Positions 36,603-49,070 of a stretch of 64,000 nt of DNA are shown here, one piece after another. Source of the DNA: Atrichornis clamosus (Eukaryota; Chordata; Aves; Passeriformes; Menuridae); assembly GCA_013400975.1 (NCBI GenBank), contig WBMZ01006362.1, forward strand, positions 235,795 to 299,794, read 5' to 3'. The translations under genes and the position numbers were made by a program. Below the pieces are notes generated by a model, which was given only the letters and a program-made list of their open reading frames with translations, was not told where the DNA came from and searched no databases. How positions within the stretch are numbered: the stretch's first letter is position 1; the number at the start of each line of letters is the position of its first letter.

Positions 36603-39600
36603 AACAACTCTGGGTTGGACCGAAGTTTGAATGAATGACCAGGACAATGAAACTCCTTGGTGCTGCAATAATCATCTGTTTTATGGCACTCGGGTGCAGA
36701 GGTAAATGGTTATTACAATGCACTTAAGAGTTGGATCCATTTCAGAAGCTGAGATAGTAATTCTTATCTACTTTTTGTTAAACCTTTTCAGAAGGCAAGG
36801 AAACCATGCATGTTTATTATTTATTGTGTTACTTCCTTTGCATTAGTCTAAATTAGTTTTAATGAATTTTGTGCTAGATAACTTAAACCCCAAATTAAGA
36901 TCTTGAAATTGGTTTTACAGAATTAGCATTTTTACAGAATAAAAGCCATTAATACGGACTACTGTTTTGATTTAAATCTACTATTTTTATAGCTTAAGCA
37001 GTACGTAACTGTGCTGACACAGCTATGTTCAGATCAAACTGGGATAGATGTCACCAGGCTGTTCCACGTGCAGTACCAGGAATCCAGACGACTTTTCTGC
37101 TGGAGCTCTGCAAAGCCTTTAGTGCTGCCCTTGGGTGAGGTGAGTAAGGGTTAGGTCAGTTCCAGGGCTCCCTCGATTTATATTATTTAGTTCTCACTAA
37201 ACCTCCAAGAGCAGCAGCGTTTCAAAAAGCTTATTAGAATATATCAGCGGTGGATAAAAGAAATTATGTGATAGTGGATAAAGTTCTTATAATCTCTTAG
37301 AAAACTCCCACGGTTCTGTACAAAACTCACTTAATTGCTTTGTCATTTGTGCTTGTTAATGTTTCTGGAAAGCCTCTCTGAGGAGTCAGAGACAGCATTG
37401 CAGGTGGGGAGATGGAAACCGGACAGGGTCCCTTATCAGGCACACAGACCCAGACCAGTGACTCATTACAGTACTTTAAAGCACCTGTCAGGTCAGTATC
37501 TCAACCTCCAGTGAAGTACTGGCTTGTTCCTGACATTTATAATGACACAAACTGTCTGCCTAAGTTCTAGATGAGGATGATAATATTATTCCTTTGAAAA
37601 GAGTAACCTAAGAAAGCTCCCTGTGTGGAGAGTGGTGACTATGCAGGAGGTGGCTCACTTTCTGCACTTATGATACTATGGAAACCAAATAAATGCCATT
37701 CTAGGTGGTGCTGCAGTTTAATTTTCAATGATCAAATTGCCAAAGTTTACTAAAGCTTTTTCTTACAGACTTTGCACTCAGCAAAGGTACTATAGGTGGT
37801 CCTTACCGCTCTGTTGTGGCAAGTTGGTGATGTGCTGGAGAAAGGAACAGCTAGATCTGGGCACAGTGTTACACAGACGAGACTTAATCTGTACTTGAAA
37901 GGGCTGCATAAAACATTGACCTGTCACCTTTATGCAACTACTTAATTTTCCAATCTAGGGCAGCATGACTGCAAATTAATTTGCCTGCTGGTTAGTTTGG
38001 GCAGCTGCAACTGCGCTTTCCTTGTTCAGAGAAGAAGGTTGTACTTTACAAGGAGAACTTGGAAGCTCTCAAGCTGAGACAAACCTGGCAGTTTGACCAG
38101 CAGCAAACAGAACACTTTATGTATTTTGGCATAAACAAACACTGCCCTTAGATGTTCCCTTTCAAAACCAGACACGGAGGGGTATGGAGGGGCTTGTCGC
38201 AGTCTCTTTGAAACTCTCTACAGCTCAGTACTTGGCACTGTGACACTTAAAAAATTTACTCTGGGTTTCATAGTGGCAGTATTATAAAATAAATATATAA
38301 TCTGCATATTTTAACAAATAGCCAGAAATGGTAAGAACTCACTATACTTTGTTCTGTGTCTGTAGTGTGGACTATGTTTTGGCTTCAGTTTTTTTCACTG
38401 AAGACTCAAGCTAGCCAGCTGCTTCTGCTGTTACTGACTACAGAGATAACCCACTAAGTGCCTGTGAGACAGGCCACAAAAATCTGGGTGGGTGCGCTCT
38501 GCAAGCCTGCTGCACCCGTGCTGCCCAGGGGATGTGCCAGGTCTTCCTCTGAGACACCTGTGGGATCACCACTCCAGGATGGCTGCTGAGAGACAGAATC
38601 TCCACTGCCCTTCCACCAAAACTTCTCTGGGGAAGGACAGCTCTAACTTTGTGTTGGCCATTCATGGAACAGTGGCCTGTGAAAGCTGCCTTGGAGTGCA
38701 GAGTAGTGTAAGTTTTGTGACAAAGCAGCAGGCTGCCAGGTTTATTTGCACCTCCCTCTCCAAATTAAACCAAACTCTGAGGAATAGGGAAGTGCATGAG
38801 GAAAAAGTAATTTCTTAATTATGGGTGTCTGTTTGGGAAATTTTGCATCTCCAGAGGAAAGATTTAGTAAAGCTTTCAATATAGACTTTGTACAGGGCTA
38901 TGCCGACAGAAGCTGTAATACAAGTAGTTCATAAATACTGCAGCATATATTTACTTATTTTCTTGGTTTACAGCAATAGGAGTTCAGATAATACAAATAT
39001 TTAGAAATAATTAATTCTGATTTCAACACAACCTTATTAACTGGTTTCTCTTATTTTAATAATTGATATAGCACATCTAATTTTTAGTTAAGAATAACTT
39101 GTGAAATAATTCTGGTCATATTAATCAAATGCTAGCTCCAAGATAACGAAATACTTACAGCCTCTGGTGGGTTAGCATGGACTTTAAAATGTGCTAAATC
39201 AGAGACACAGAAAGCTTGAAACAGCTTTTATGAGGTAGCTTGAGGGAAAACTTAAAATAGTTTGTGTAAAATAGCTTGTATCTACCATCTAGCATTCATT
39301 TTGCTAAAGCTGTAGATTACGTTTCCCTTTGTTAAGAATAAAGAAATAAACACAGATTAAGTTATGCAGCTAAGAGATTAGTGTGAGCATAAATCTTTCC
39401 TTTGAATAGAAATGTCTCCCATTTTAATGGTTGATAACAGCCAACTTGTTCAAAAGGGAAAAAATGTAGCACATGAAATTTATTCTGCTTCTTTTACTCC
39501 GCACTTTTTCATAGGTGAGCAAAAAGGGCTAGTCCTGTCCTCTCTGAACCCTTTCCAATTCCCAAAGGCATAGGCGGCAGTTTCCTTAGGGAAAACATGC

Positions 39601-40456
39601 CACGAGAAGGTGGGTAAATGATTTCTGTACCCTACTAACAATCCTGACTGAATTACCCAGCGGGTTCCCATCTCCATTTCGACCCGCGAGTGCAGCCGGT
39701 GCGGGCAGCAGCTCTTGCAGGGAGCGATGCTCTGCCCCTGCCCCCTGACACGGCAACACCGTGACGGGCCCACGGAAGGTCAGCCCGGCTACCCCAATGG
39801 GCGCGGAGCCTGGTCCAGCGGGATTTCACCCTGTGACACCCAGAACACGGCGAGGCCGTGGCAGGTCAGTTATCCCCGGGCAGATGCTGCCAATGCGCGG
39901 CCTGAGGAGCCCATGCCGGCTGAGCTGTGAGGGGTCAGTCCCGTGTACACGAGCAGCGGTACTTTGATTTCAGGCGCGCAGATGACGCGATAACGCCCCT
40001 AAAATAACTTTGCGTCACCGTTTCCCAGTGTTTTATCTCCTCTGCTCGAAAACAGCCTCGGCCTGTGCGGGCCCGCCGGGCACCCGCTCTCGCAGCACCG
40101 GCGGGGCCGGCACGGCCCCCTCCGCTCTCCGGCGGGGTCAGAGCTCCCCCTCCCGAGGCGCCGCAGCCTCGCTGCTCCCCGGCACGGCTCCCACTGCCCG
40201 CGCCGGGTCCCTCTCCTGGGGACGCCGGGGAGGAAGCGGCGGGGCGTTGCCTCCTGTCCCGGCAGGGGCGCTCGGCTGCCGCCTGGCTCGCAGACAGGTA
40301 CCCGCCGCGGGAGGGGACGGGCCGCCCGGCTGGTTCCAGGCGGGGCCTGGCGGGGGGTGGTGGAGCCGGGACCCGGTGTAGCCCCCCCCGCCCCGCGGGT
40401 GCTCGGCGCTGCGGGCGGGCGGAGGGAGGGCGCCGGGCGGTGCTGGGCGGCCGCAC

Positions 40457-40466
40457 CGCATGCGCA
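40457..40466. promoter_or_regulatory. Candidate NRF1 site upstream of SLC35G1
   Basis: CGCATGCGCA, a near-palindromic match to the NRF1 core (GCATGCGC), lies 64 bases upstream of the chosen SLC35G1 start in a CpG island. Occupancy is inference. Confidence 0.45.
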
Positions 40467-40529
40467 GGAGGGCAGGTGCCGCCGGCAGCCGAGGGGCAGC
40501 CGGGAGCATCGTGGCAGCCCCGCGTCCTC

Positions 40530-40737
40530 ATGGTGCTGTGTCAGGGCGGAGAGGGCGCCGCTGCTCCGGCAGCGGGCAGGAAGGAGCCGGAGCTGCCGCC
40601 GGGCCGGGAGGACGGGGCGGGTGCGGGGCAGCCCCGCCTGTGCCCGGCGCCCGGCATCGAGGCGGCGAGCGCCGAGGAGCGCCGCGCTTGTGGCTGCTGC
40701 TCGGGCATGTCCTGGCCGCGCTGCTGCGAGGCACCTG
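40530..40737 (+). other. SLC35G1: SLC35G1 coding exon 1: cytosolic N-terminus
   Basis: 208 nt with donor GTGAGG at 40738. It encodes 69 residues of low-complexity Gly/Ala/Pro-rich sequence ending in RRACGCCSGMSWPRCCEAP, which resembles the Cys-rich end of human exon 1. Its one leftover base completes a Gly codon with exon 2. Confidence 0.8.
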
Positions 40738-43700
40738 GTGAGGACGGGGAGTCTGGCAGGCGGGGGACGGGCGGGCAGCGTCCTCCCGGCTGGGCTACCC
40801 GCTCTCGGGGTGACATTGCCGGGGCGCGGGGGAAGAAGAAGTGGCCCGAGGGCACCGGGCTCTCCGCACGTGGCGGCGGGGCGCGGAGCAGGCTCGGGCG
40901 GCCGCAGAGGGCGCCCGGCACCGGCGCTCGCCCCGCTGCCGGCAGGAGCCGCCTCACCGCTTCGGAGCCGTCCCCGGCTGCGGCGGCTCACACCTGGTGC
41001 CCGGCGGGTCACCTGCGACCGGCTTCGGCCTCCCCGGCTTCCTCCCGCTTCTCCTGACCGGGCAGACCGGCTCTGGTGGAGGAATCAGCGGAGCGGCAGG
41101 CACGACCTGCTCCGTGCCCCTCGGCCCTCTGCCTGTGCGCCGGGCGCGGCTCGGCCGGGTGCCCGGTGCCCCCCACGACCCCGGGAGCGGACAGAGCGCC
41201 GGGACCGCTCATCCCCAGAGCCGGACGGCTCTGTCGCCTCTGAGAGCTTCGGGAGCGATTATCCCTCGGGAAAACAGTATTTCCTGTTGTTAAAATTTTA
41301 AAGTAAAGCTTGACAGGTTTGGGTAAATACAGCTGCCTTCTGGCAAATACGTTTGAGCACGGACACGAGTGCAGTTCAATAAGTCCACATACTTGTGACT
41401 GTGACTTCCTGGGCAATTCTTACATTGCTTTAATATGCGTGTAGTCTTTGTTTTGTCTTAATTCGAATCTGCTTCAAGTGGTCATTTTCAATTGTTAAAA
41501 CCACAAACTTACTGTGAAATACACAACATGTAAGTTTAAAGTCCTCTTGAAACATAAATACCATCTTAAAATAACTTCTGAAGTTGTCTGGAATACTTCA
41601 GCAAGTTTTTAAACAACTTCACTGAAAATTTGTCATTATATTGACTGTAATTGACTTTCCAGCAGAAAATGGATTTGTTGGTCAGCTGTGGAGAGGTCAG
41701 GAGAGAAGAGTGTACTTCACCAGTGAAATTCACATTAGTGTCACTTCTGAGGCAAAGCTTGGGGTGGAAAAACCCAGTGTTTGAAATCCTGAGAAACTTG
41801 CATTAATTAACCAAAAAGGGTACTTTGGTTTTGGGTAGTCTGTCTAAGCACATTGTTGACTGAGCCTATGACTGAATGCTATGAATCATGCCTAGATCTT
41901 GTGTGCATGACCATGATTAGTTCCAACGCAGGCTGTTATGCTCCTGGCACTTTACAGAAGTCTGTGCAAGAGCTGTTCTGCTTTTTATAATGTGGAAATG
42001 GATCAGACTCTTCTGCCTTTCCTGAAGGTCTGGGAGAATTGTCTTCTCACTGACCACCTTTCTCATAGCCAGTACTCTTCTGCTTCTGCTACTATTCTTG
42101 AGATGCATGCATGTGAAAAGTGTGATTGGCTTCACTGTATGCATTTTGCAAGTATGAAAGCTGTTTGGAACAAAGCACGGCATGAAAAACACAGTCAGAA
42201 GTTACACATAAAATGGTATGCAGTGGGAGGCATTTACCTAGGACTTAAAACAGGAGTGGAAAATCGTTTGAAAGCTTAACATGGGAAGATGGCCAGGGAA
42301 TAAAGTTGGAAAACCAAATCTGTAGACACTCAAGAAAGAGGACTTGGGAACTGCTTGAAACTTTTTGATTTTCAGGCTGCTACATTCTTTTTAAAAAGCA
42401 TAAGTACTTGACTCTTTTGATGGTGTTAGGCTTGTATTTCGAAGCTTAATATTTTGTGGGGTGGGAATGTTATCATAACCTAACTTCTTCTTAAAACTTA
42501 TTTTGAAATAAGTGCTCTTCAGAATTGCAGTTCTTGTTTTTGGTGGAAGAACTTGTACCATTTTATTTTTAAAAGGAAAACCTTACTGCACGGAGTACAT
42601 GCTTTGGCAGTGCAAGATGTTGATGGTTTAAATTCTAGTATTACGAGATTCTGTTTCTGATAGGCTTGGTATATTGGGTAGCTTACAGAAATTAGTTCCT
42701 TTGGTTTTTCTTTGTTCCTAACAATCCAAAGCTTAGTTCTGGCTATAAGACCTTTTCAGTGTATTTTGCTTTAATTTGATTGGTTTTCCATTTCAACACT
42801 TCCTTTATTTAGGTTGGCTTTGTTCTGTAGTAATCAGACAAGCTATCATGCCTGAAATAAAAGTTAATAGTTCTGTTTGTGCTGTGTTCATCCATAAGCC
42901 AGCCTGGGTTTGGATTTCCCATTTCAGTTATAGGCCAGTCCGATTCCTCTTGCTTTAATATTAGAGACTGTTGATTTTGTAATTCTGTTATGTGACCGTG
43001 TGGATTAAGGCGTTACATAATTCATGCACATTTTAAAAATCCATTTTGTTTCATAGTTGGTAGATGTCCCGGCCCAGTGTTGGTTCGTGATAGTTTTTAT
43101 AGTCACTTTATGTGACTGTTGCTAAATAGAAATATTTCAAGTAGAAACTGTAACTCACTTTCAGCTGCAGTGTGGTAGGATTCCTTGAGGAGCAAACCTT
43201 TTGCATACTTCATGTTCTGGCTGATGTTGTAAAGCCCGGGTCTCTAGGACTGTGTCAGCCCGCAGTCTCCACTCCTAGGTAGTAAGAAGCAGTTTCTCAG
43301 CTTTGAGTGATGATCTCGAGGAGGATCAAAATGGTTTGTGACAAGTTCTGTTAATTAAAAAAAAAATCCTCTCAAAACCATACTTAGTTGCTAAGCAACT
43401 TGCAGCAGTACCCTGCTGATTATATTTTAGAGGATCCATAAGGCTCACAGATTGCCTCACACTAATGTGAGATGAGGCACCCTTTTATCAAAACACTGCC
43501 TCTGGGACACGGAGTTCTCGCTCCTGTTTTCAGAGGGTGTTGCAGAAGAAAAGGTAACTCTGAATGTTTTATGCAGACAGAGAAAAAGAAAGAGATAGTG
43601 AGGTAGCATCCCACTCAAATTTTTAGATGGGCTCTCTTTTCCCTGGTGTTCACCTCTAGGTTCAGTGGAAAGACTGTTCCTTTTATGCAACAAAGCAATA

Positions 43701-46098
43701 ACAAAAAGAGCTGGTTTCTTTGGGGGAGATTGTGTTGAGGTCAGCAGCAGCAGTTCTCCCTCTTTTTTCTTTTTTTTTAATAGTTCAGGGTGGAGAAAAT
43801 GAGTGGAATGAGGAAGAGTATGTTGTTGAAGAGAGCCTGAGGCAGTGAGGAAACTTGAATAGAAACATTAGACTTAGGAAACTTGCAGGAAGAGGAAGTC
43901 TGATAAATAAGCATTAACTAAGGTCTTCGTGGCGTTATCATAGATACAAGACCTTTGATGTTTTAACATAACTCACTTAAATTTATTCTGATTAAAAATG
44001 TATATTGGATGCCTCTTTGAAGAAAATATTTGGATTCTTACAGCAAGATTAAAATGTTGTGTGAAACTTCTGTAAGTCTAGGTCAAGTTTAGAGTGATTT
44101 AGCTGCAAAATAAACATGAGGTATAACAAAAGTGATGTTCTGTACGCAGATTTTACGTGTGTGTACTTGTGAGAAAGGAAATTAAATTCTTGTTTAGGAA
44201 CCTTAGTTAACTAAGCAGATGATTCCCAATATAATAGTTTCAGAATCCGACCATGGACCATTTTGTAGTCAGTTATATTTATTGGCCCTTGGGCGGAATT
44301 GTGACTGGTCCCTATAGTAAATCACCCATACTAGTCTGGTACCTACAAGAAGTAAAATCTACTAAGTCGTGTAGAACTGTGATGGTTTTTATCCCAAGTG
44401 TAAGAGTTCATCTCTTATATCCTGTTTTAAGAAGAAAAGGAGACCCGTGATGGTCAGTGAAAACTATTTTCAAGGTAGGTCTGATAAATGCATGTAATAT
44501 TTGCATTTGTTTCTTTGGTTCCGCTGTTCTCTAGAACAAGAACAAGAATTGCTGCAGATGTATGGAGCACTGCAGTGTGTAGAGTTGCCTGATCACAGAA
44601 GTCTTCTAATAGATCCTTATTAACTGTAGTTTATCTGTTGCAGGAACAAAGAAGAAAGCTGCGTGTCCAGGACTCGGTCTGCTTTATACCGTACTGTCTG
44701 CCTTCCTTTTCTCAGTGGCCTCTTTATTTCTTAAAAAAATAGAAGATGTACATTCAGTGGAAGTGAGTGCATTTCGATGTGTTTTCCAAATGGCATTTGT
44801 TCTTCCTGGTTTAATATACTACAAGTAAGTGTAGAAAATGTTTAAATTTATTTTTTAAAAATAGGTCTAGAATTATCACTCAAATAAGATTGTGATGTTA
44901 TTTTAGTTTGGACTTCAGTTGCATAACTGCATTATTTTAGATTAATTGATAGTCTCTTACAATCCAGAAAACTGAAAATCTTTGACTCCCTGAATAGTAG
45001 ATGTTTCTACAGGGGTTATTGTATCAAATGCTTTGATTTTCCATGAAGGGGTGATCTTAAAAAAATAGAAGGTAATTTGTAGATAATCCTGGGTTATTTT
45101 GCAAGCAAAAAATCGTTCGCCAGAAGAACAGGTTCTGGGCTCTGAATGTGATTGGGGGTCATGATGGAAATAAATTGGTCTGTGATCAGACAGTTAAAAA
45201 GATTTGCATATTTAAGTCCCTTGTCTAGAAAGGTGTGTACCATATTTAAATGTGTTTGGATGTTAGTCATGAAATAAGTAAGATTGTGACATGAAATAAG
45301 TAAGATTGTGACATTGATGTGACATTTCTGTTTTTCAGAACAGGGTTTTTGGGACCAAAAGGTAAAAGAATTTTTCTTTTCTTCCGAGGATTCCTTGGCT
45401 CTACTGCAATGATTCTTCTCTACTACGCCTACCAAGCCATGCCACTAGCTGACGCCACTGTTATAACTTTTAGCAGCCCTGTTTTTACGTCATTGCTGGC
45501 ATGGATCTTTCTCAAAGAGAAATACAGTATTTGGGATCTTCTGTTTACCCTCTTTGCAATCACCGGAGTGATTCTCATTGCTAGACCACCATTTCTGTTT
45601 GGGTCACGTGTTACGGGGATTGAAGGAAGTTACACAGATCACCTTAAAGGAACTATAGCAGCGATTACAAGCACAGTATCTGCGGCTTCGACTATTGTTA
45701 TACTAAGGAAGGTGGGAAAATCTGTGCATTATTTTTTGTCAATTTGGTATTATGCAGTCATTGGTTTAATTGAATGTGTCGTAGCATTGTTTGTTTTGAA
45801 TGAATGGAGTTTACCACATTGTGGTAAAGATAGAGTTCTTCTAATATTAATAGGCTTATTAGGGTTAGGTGGTCAGATATTTCTCACAAAAGCATTACAG
45901 ATAGAGAAAGCTGGACCTGTATCCATCATGAAAACAATGGATGTGGTGTTTGCTTTTATTTTACAAATTCTTTTTCTCAATCATCTACCAACTTGGTGGA
46001 CTGTGGGTGGTGCCCTTTGTGTAGTAGCCAGCAGTTCTGGAACCGCCATTCGTAAGTGGCGACAGAGTGTGAAAAAAGCTAAACAGAGTGAAATCTAA
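40530..46098 (+). CDS. SLC35G1: SLC35G1, solute carrier family 35 member G1 (3 coding exons, complete)
   Basis: CDS = join(40530-40737, 44644-44824, 45339-46098), 1149 nt or 382 aa, all GT-AG junctions with matching phases. After a disordered Gly/Ala/Pro-rich N-terminus with a Cys cluster (C54, C56, C57, C65, C66), two EamA-type halves of about ten membrane helices follow, starting near residue 79. Conserved blocks include LADATVITFSSPVF, LKEKYS, GVILIARPPFLFG and GGQIFLTKALQIEKAGP. Human SLC35G1 (also TMEM20 or POST) is 365 aa. It has been described as a partner of STIM1 in store-operated calcium entry, and more recently as a citrate transporter; both roles are knowledge of the family. The start is the first ATG in the open frame, with a moderate context (C at -3, G at +4). 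Met60 is a possible alternative start. The C-terminus runs a few Lys/Gln-rich residues past the human end. Exon 1 is the least conserved part, supported by the Cys cluster and exact splice phase. Confidence 0.93.
40738..44643 (+). other. SLC35G1: SLC35G1 intron 1
   Basis: A 3.9-kb intron. Its first 500 bases belong to the CpG island and the rest is AT-rich. Open frames, the largest about 113 codons at 41938-42279, match no protein I know. No repeat was recognised. Confidence 0.85.
44644..44824 (+). other. SLC35G1: SLC35G1 coding exon 2: first two membrane helices
   Basis: 181 nt after acceptor TCTGTTGCAG, with donor GTAAGT. It encodes TKKKAACPG and helices 1 (about residues 79-99) and 2 (about 111-129), separated by KKIEDVHSVEV. 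Confidence 0.95.
44825..45338 (+). other. SLC35G1: SLC35G1 intron 2 with 22-bp tandem duplication
   Basis: A 514-base GT-AG intron. Just upstream of its acceptor lies a perfect 22-bp direct duplication (CATGAAATAAGTAAGATTGTGA) at 45268-45289 and 45290-45311. It sits between 27 and 70 bases from the splice site, where branch points are usually found. Confidence 0.85.
45339..46098 (+). other. SLC35G1: SLC35G1 coding exon 3: remaining helices and stop
   Basis: A 760-nt last exon after acceptor CTGTTTTTCAG, ending with TAA at 46096-46098. It encodes residues 131-382, covering helices 3-10 and the polar C-terminal tail IRKWRQSVKKAKQSEI. Confidence 0.97.
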
Positions 46099-47090
46099 CA
46101 ATAAAGACACTAATTCATTACAGAAACAAGCCATCTTGAAAAAAAAAATACACTATTTATTTTTATTTATTTTAAATATCCCATTTACCAAATTGTAGTA
46201 CCAAATTATATCCAATAAAATAAGTTGATTTTGTTTTTCTAACCAAAATTGGAAATTTTTTTAGCAACTGATTAGGTATATACTCGTCTTTCTTTTATTT
46301 AGGCATGCTAATATGAGCAGTAGAAAGATACTTAATTGTTTCTTCCTTTCGGAAGTGGAAAATATTTATTTTCTTAAAGTTTCTGACTCTTCACTTCTTA
46401 GACTCTTTCTTTATTTTTCAGAGCAGAGGAAGTAAGTCTCCCAGACTTACTTAATACTATTCTGTGCTTGATTACCAGAGGGATTGCAGTACAATAGTTA
46501 GAAGGGAATGAAGAGTTAATAATCCTTAAACAACCAGCTTTTCTAGAACAGATAAAGCTTGTGCTTTTACAAGCTTTCTAATTACTATTTTGCACAAAAC
46601 AGATGCCAAATGCGGATTTATTTTTCATTTGGATTCTAAAAGAACAAAAGCTATTTCATTTATCCAAGTAATATCAAGAGGAAATTAACTTGTGAAAATT
46701 ATCTATCAGCTTTGCTTTCTTTTTAAAAGAAAATGTAAGTGTTTGCACTTGCTTTACAGACATAGGGAAACACCCTAGTCCCCCCCCTTTTTTTTTTTTC
46801 TCCAAATATGATTTTCCCAGTAAATATGTCTTTATTTGCTTCTGTCTCAATGATGAGAGACAATAGTTAATTCTATACCACTCTTAAATTAACCTTTTCT
46901 TGTGGTATGGAATGCTGCGCTGTAGCTGCACTTTTCTTTATTCTATGCAAAAGATTGTATTTTTTAGGTATTTAATATAGGTTATATTTAATGCTTTTTG
47001 AGTAGATTTTTCTGTACGAAAGTTCTTTATGAGACCAAGTTTGAGTCTCCTTGACCTTCATAAAGTTAGGAGGGTTTACAATAAAGCTAT
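46099..47090 (+). promoter_or_regulatory. SLC35G1: SLC35G1 3' UTR with proximal and distal poly(A) signals
   Basis: AATAAA at 46214-46219 gives a short 3' UTR of about 130 bases. AATAAA at 47080-47085, followed by TTGTCTGGTTCC (GT-rich), gives a long one of about 1 kb. A C7/T13 polypyrimidine run lies near 46781-46800. Which signal is used cannot be told from sequence alone. Confidence 0.55.
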
Positions 47091-47794
47091 TGTCTGGTTC
47101 CTAAGAAGGTACAAGAGTGCGGTGTAATTGCAGTTTCATGAAAATGCAGGTAGGCCAAGGTCATACAGAGATTCTACAGAAGAGATTTGAGGAGAGCTTG
47201 GTGCAAGGATGAAGCTATGCATACACATCACATTCAGGCATCTACACTACATCAGGCAGTGCTAGTGGGCAACTTCAGTCCCACTTCTCCAGCTGACCCT
47301 TTTAAATCTGCATTTATCACTTCTCTTGCACATCTTCTCATTTTTGTAGGCTTTATCTTGAATGCAACAAATACTAAGAAAAAATACTTGTGTTATTGAT
47401 CATGGTGTCCTTCACGTTTCAGGAGGACTAAATGTTTAGTATCAGGAAGCAAAATTTTCCCAAATTGAGTCTTACATACTTTTGGGTCTTGTCACAGTAA
47501 AGTTTAAAGAAAATTTTAACTTGGATCTTTATTTGGTCCTTTGTATCATGAGGAGGTTTTCAGTTATTTACTCACTCCAGTGTTTTTCTAAAGGAGCATG
47601 CTGTGTTCTGAACACTTGACACATGTTTTTTTCAAGATCACTAAAGGTGACCGATGGTTTTTTTTTGTTTTATGGATATCTGGTCACATGTCTTTTCTTT
47701 TGCCAATAAGCATTGCATCCTGTCAGGGCAGATCTAGGGACTTCAGTCCCAAAGGACTGGAATGCACGTAGTAGTTTGGGATCATAGTATATAT

Positions 47795-49070
47795 TATGGT
47801 GAGTTGGAAAGAGCCCATGAGGATCATTGGGTCCAACTCCTGGCCCTGCACAGGACATCCCAAGAGTCACACCATGTGCCTGACAGCAGAGTTCAAACAC
47901 TTCTTGAATCAGACAGGCTTGGTGCTGTAACTGCCTCCTAGGGGAGCCTGTTCTGGTGCCCAACCACCCTCTGGGGGAAGAACCTTTTCCTGATATCCAA
48001 CCTAAATCTCCCCTGACTCAGCTTCAGGCCACTTCCTCAAGTCTTGTCACTGGTCACGGAAGAGAAGAGGTCAGTACCTGCCCCTGTGCTTCTCCTCGTG
48101 AGGATGTTGAAGGGCTCAATGAGGTCTCCCCTCAGTCTCCTCCAGGCTGAACAGACCAAGTGACCTCAGCCACTCCTCTTAAGTCATCCCCTCCAAACCC
48201 TTCACCACCTTTGTGGCCCTCCCTTGGAAGCTCTCTATCAGCTTAATGTCTTTTTTTGTATTGTGGTGACCCACATTGCCCCCAGCACTTGAGGTGAGGC
48301 GGCCCGAGTGCAGAGCAGAGCGGGGCAATCCTCTCCCTTGCCCGGCTGGTGATGCTGGGCCTGATGCACTCCAGGACACAGTTGACCCTTCTGGCTGCCA
48401 GTGCACTGCTGACTCATGTTCAACTTGCCATTAACCAGGATCCACAGGTCTCTTTCTGTGGCACTGCTCTCCAGCATTTCATTCCCCAGTCTGTACGTAC
48501 ATCCAGGGTTGCCCCATCCCAGGTGCAGAATCCAGCACTTGCTCTTGTTAAACTTCATATGTCTGGTGATTGCCCGTCTCTCTAATTTGTCAAAGTCTCT
48601 CTACAGGGCCTCCCTGCCTTCAAGGGAGTCAACAGCTCCTCCCAATTTAGTGTCGTCAGCAGACTTAGTATTCCTTGGAGTCCTGCATCCAAGTCACTAA
48701 TGAAGATGTTGAAGAGAACTGGGCTGAGGATGGAGCCCTGGAGAACCCCTCTGGTGAAAGGTCACCAGTCTGATGTCACCCCATTCACTATAACTCTTGT
48801 GCTTCACCCTGCTGACCTGTGGCATAACACAGTTATCCAGCTGTGTGCTGGACATCTGGTCCAGAAGGATGCTGTATTGAAAGCTTTGCTGAAGTCCAAA
48901 AAGATTACACGTACTGGCTTTCCTACATCGACAGGGTGGGCTACCCTGTAGTAGAGGGAAGTCAGGTTTGACAATCAGGACTTGCCCTCATGAAGCAGTG
49001 CTGGCTGTGACCAGTGATTGAGCTGTCCTCCGGGTGCTTTTCAGTACCTCCCAGAAAAATCTTTTCTATG
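47795..49070 (-). mobile_element. CR1 LINE, 5'-truncated 3' part with ORF2 remnants
   Basis: Non-LTR retrotransposon on the minus strand, with its 3' end at the low coordinate. The 3' region is typical avian CR1 ('gggatgtcctgtgcagggcc', then 'ggagttggacccaatgatcc' in minus orientation). Minus-strand frames around 48179-48558 show CR1 reverse-transcriptase C-terminal motifs such as MKFNKSKCWILHLGWGN, YRLGNEMLESS, ERDLWILV and QGRATKVVKGLE, split across frames by frameshifts, so the element is dead. The remaining part is about 1.3 kb against about 4.5 kb for a full CR1. The upstream boundary is uncertain and may extend to about 49.2 kb. Confidence 0.9.

Larger units (their letters stand above)
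25415..39640. other. Intergenic region between LGI1 and SLC35G1
   Basis: 14.2 kb of AT-rich sequence with no exon I can support. Open frames are short, overlap one another on both strands and lack recognisable domains. It contains an old CR1-like relic (about 30190-30660), an AT-rich patch at 33060-33175, a 46-bp tandem duplication (34551-34642) and a CR1 3' fragment (36445-36602). Confidence 0.7.
39650..41250. promoter_or_regulatory. SLC35G1: CpG island and promoter region of SLC35G1
   Basis: About 1.6 kb of very GC- and CpG-rich DNA spanning SLC35G1 exon 1 and the start of intron 1. A palindromic CGCATGCGCA at 40457-40466 matches the NRF1 binding consensus core and overlaps an upstream ATG at 40460, so transcription may start downstream of it. 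The long open frames on both strands here are by-products of the base composition. Confidence 0.8.

Noticed and set aside
38262..38292. U4 snRNA-like segment (TAGTGGCAGTATTATAA)
   Set aside because: Only about 15 bases resemble the U4 5' stem region, and the rest of the RNA is absent, so it is probably chance.
39935..41301. Several long open frames on both strands (up to about 337 codons) in the SLC35G1 CpG island
   Set aside because: GC-rich sequence has few stop codons. The frames overlap on both strands, are Arg/Pro/Ala/Gly-rich and lack domains. Only 40530-40737 is supported, by splice phase and similarity to SLC35G1.
41938..42279. 113-codon open frame in SLC35G1 intron 1
   Set aside because: Matched by a 91-codon frame on the opposite strand. 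It has no known domain and is inside an intron.
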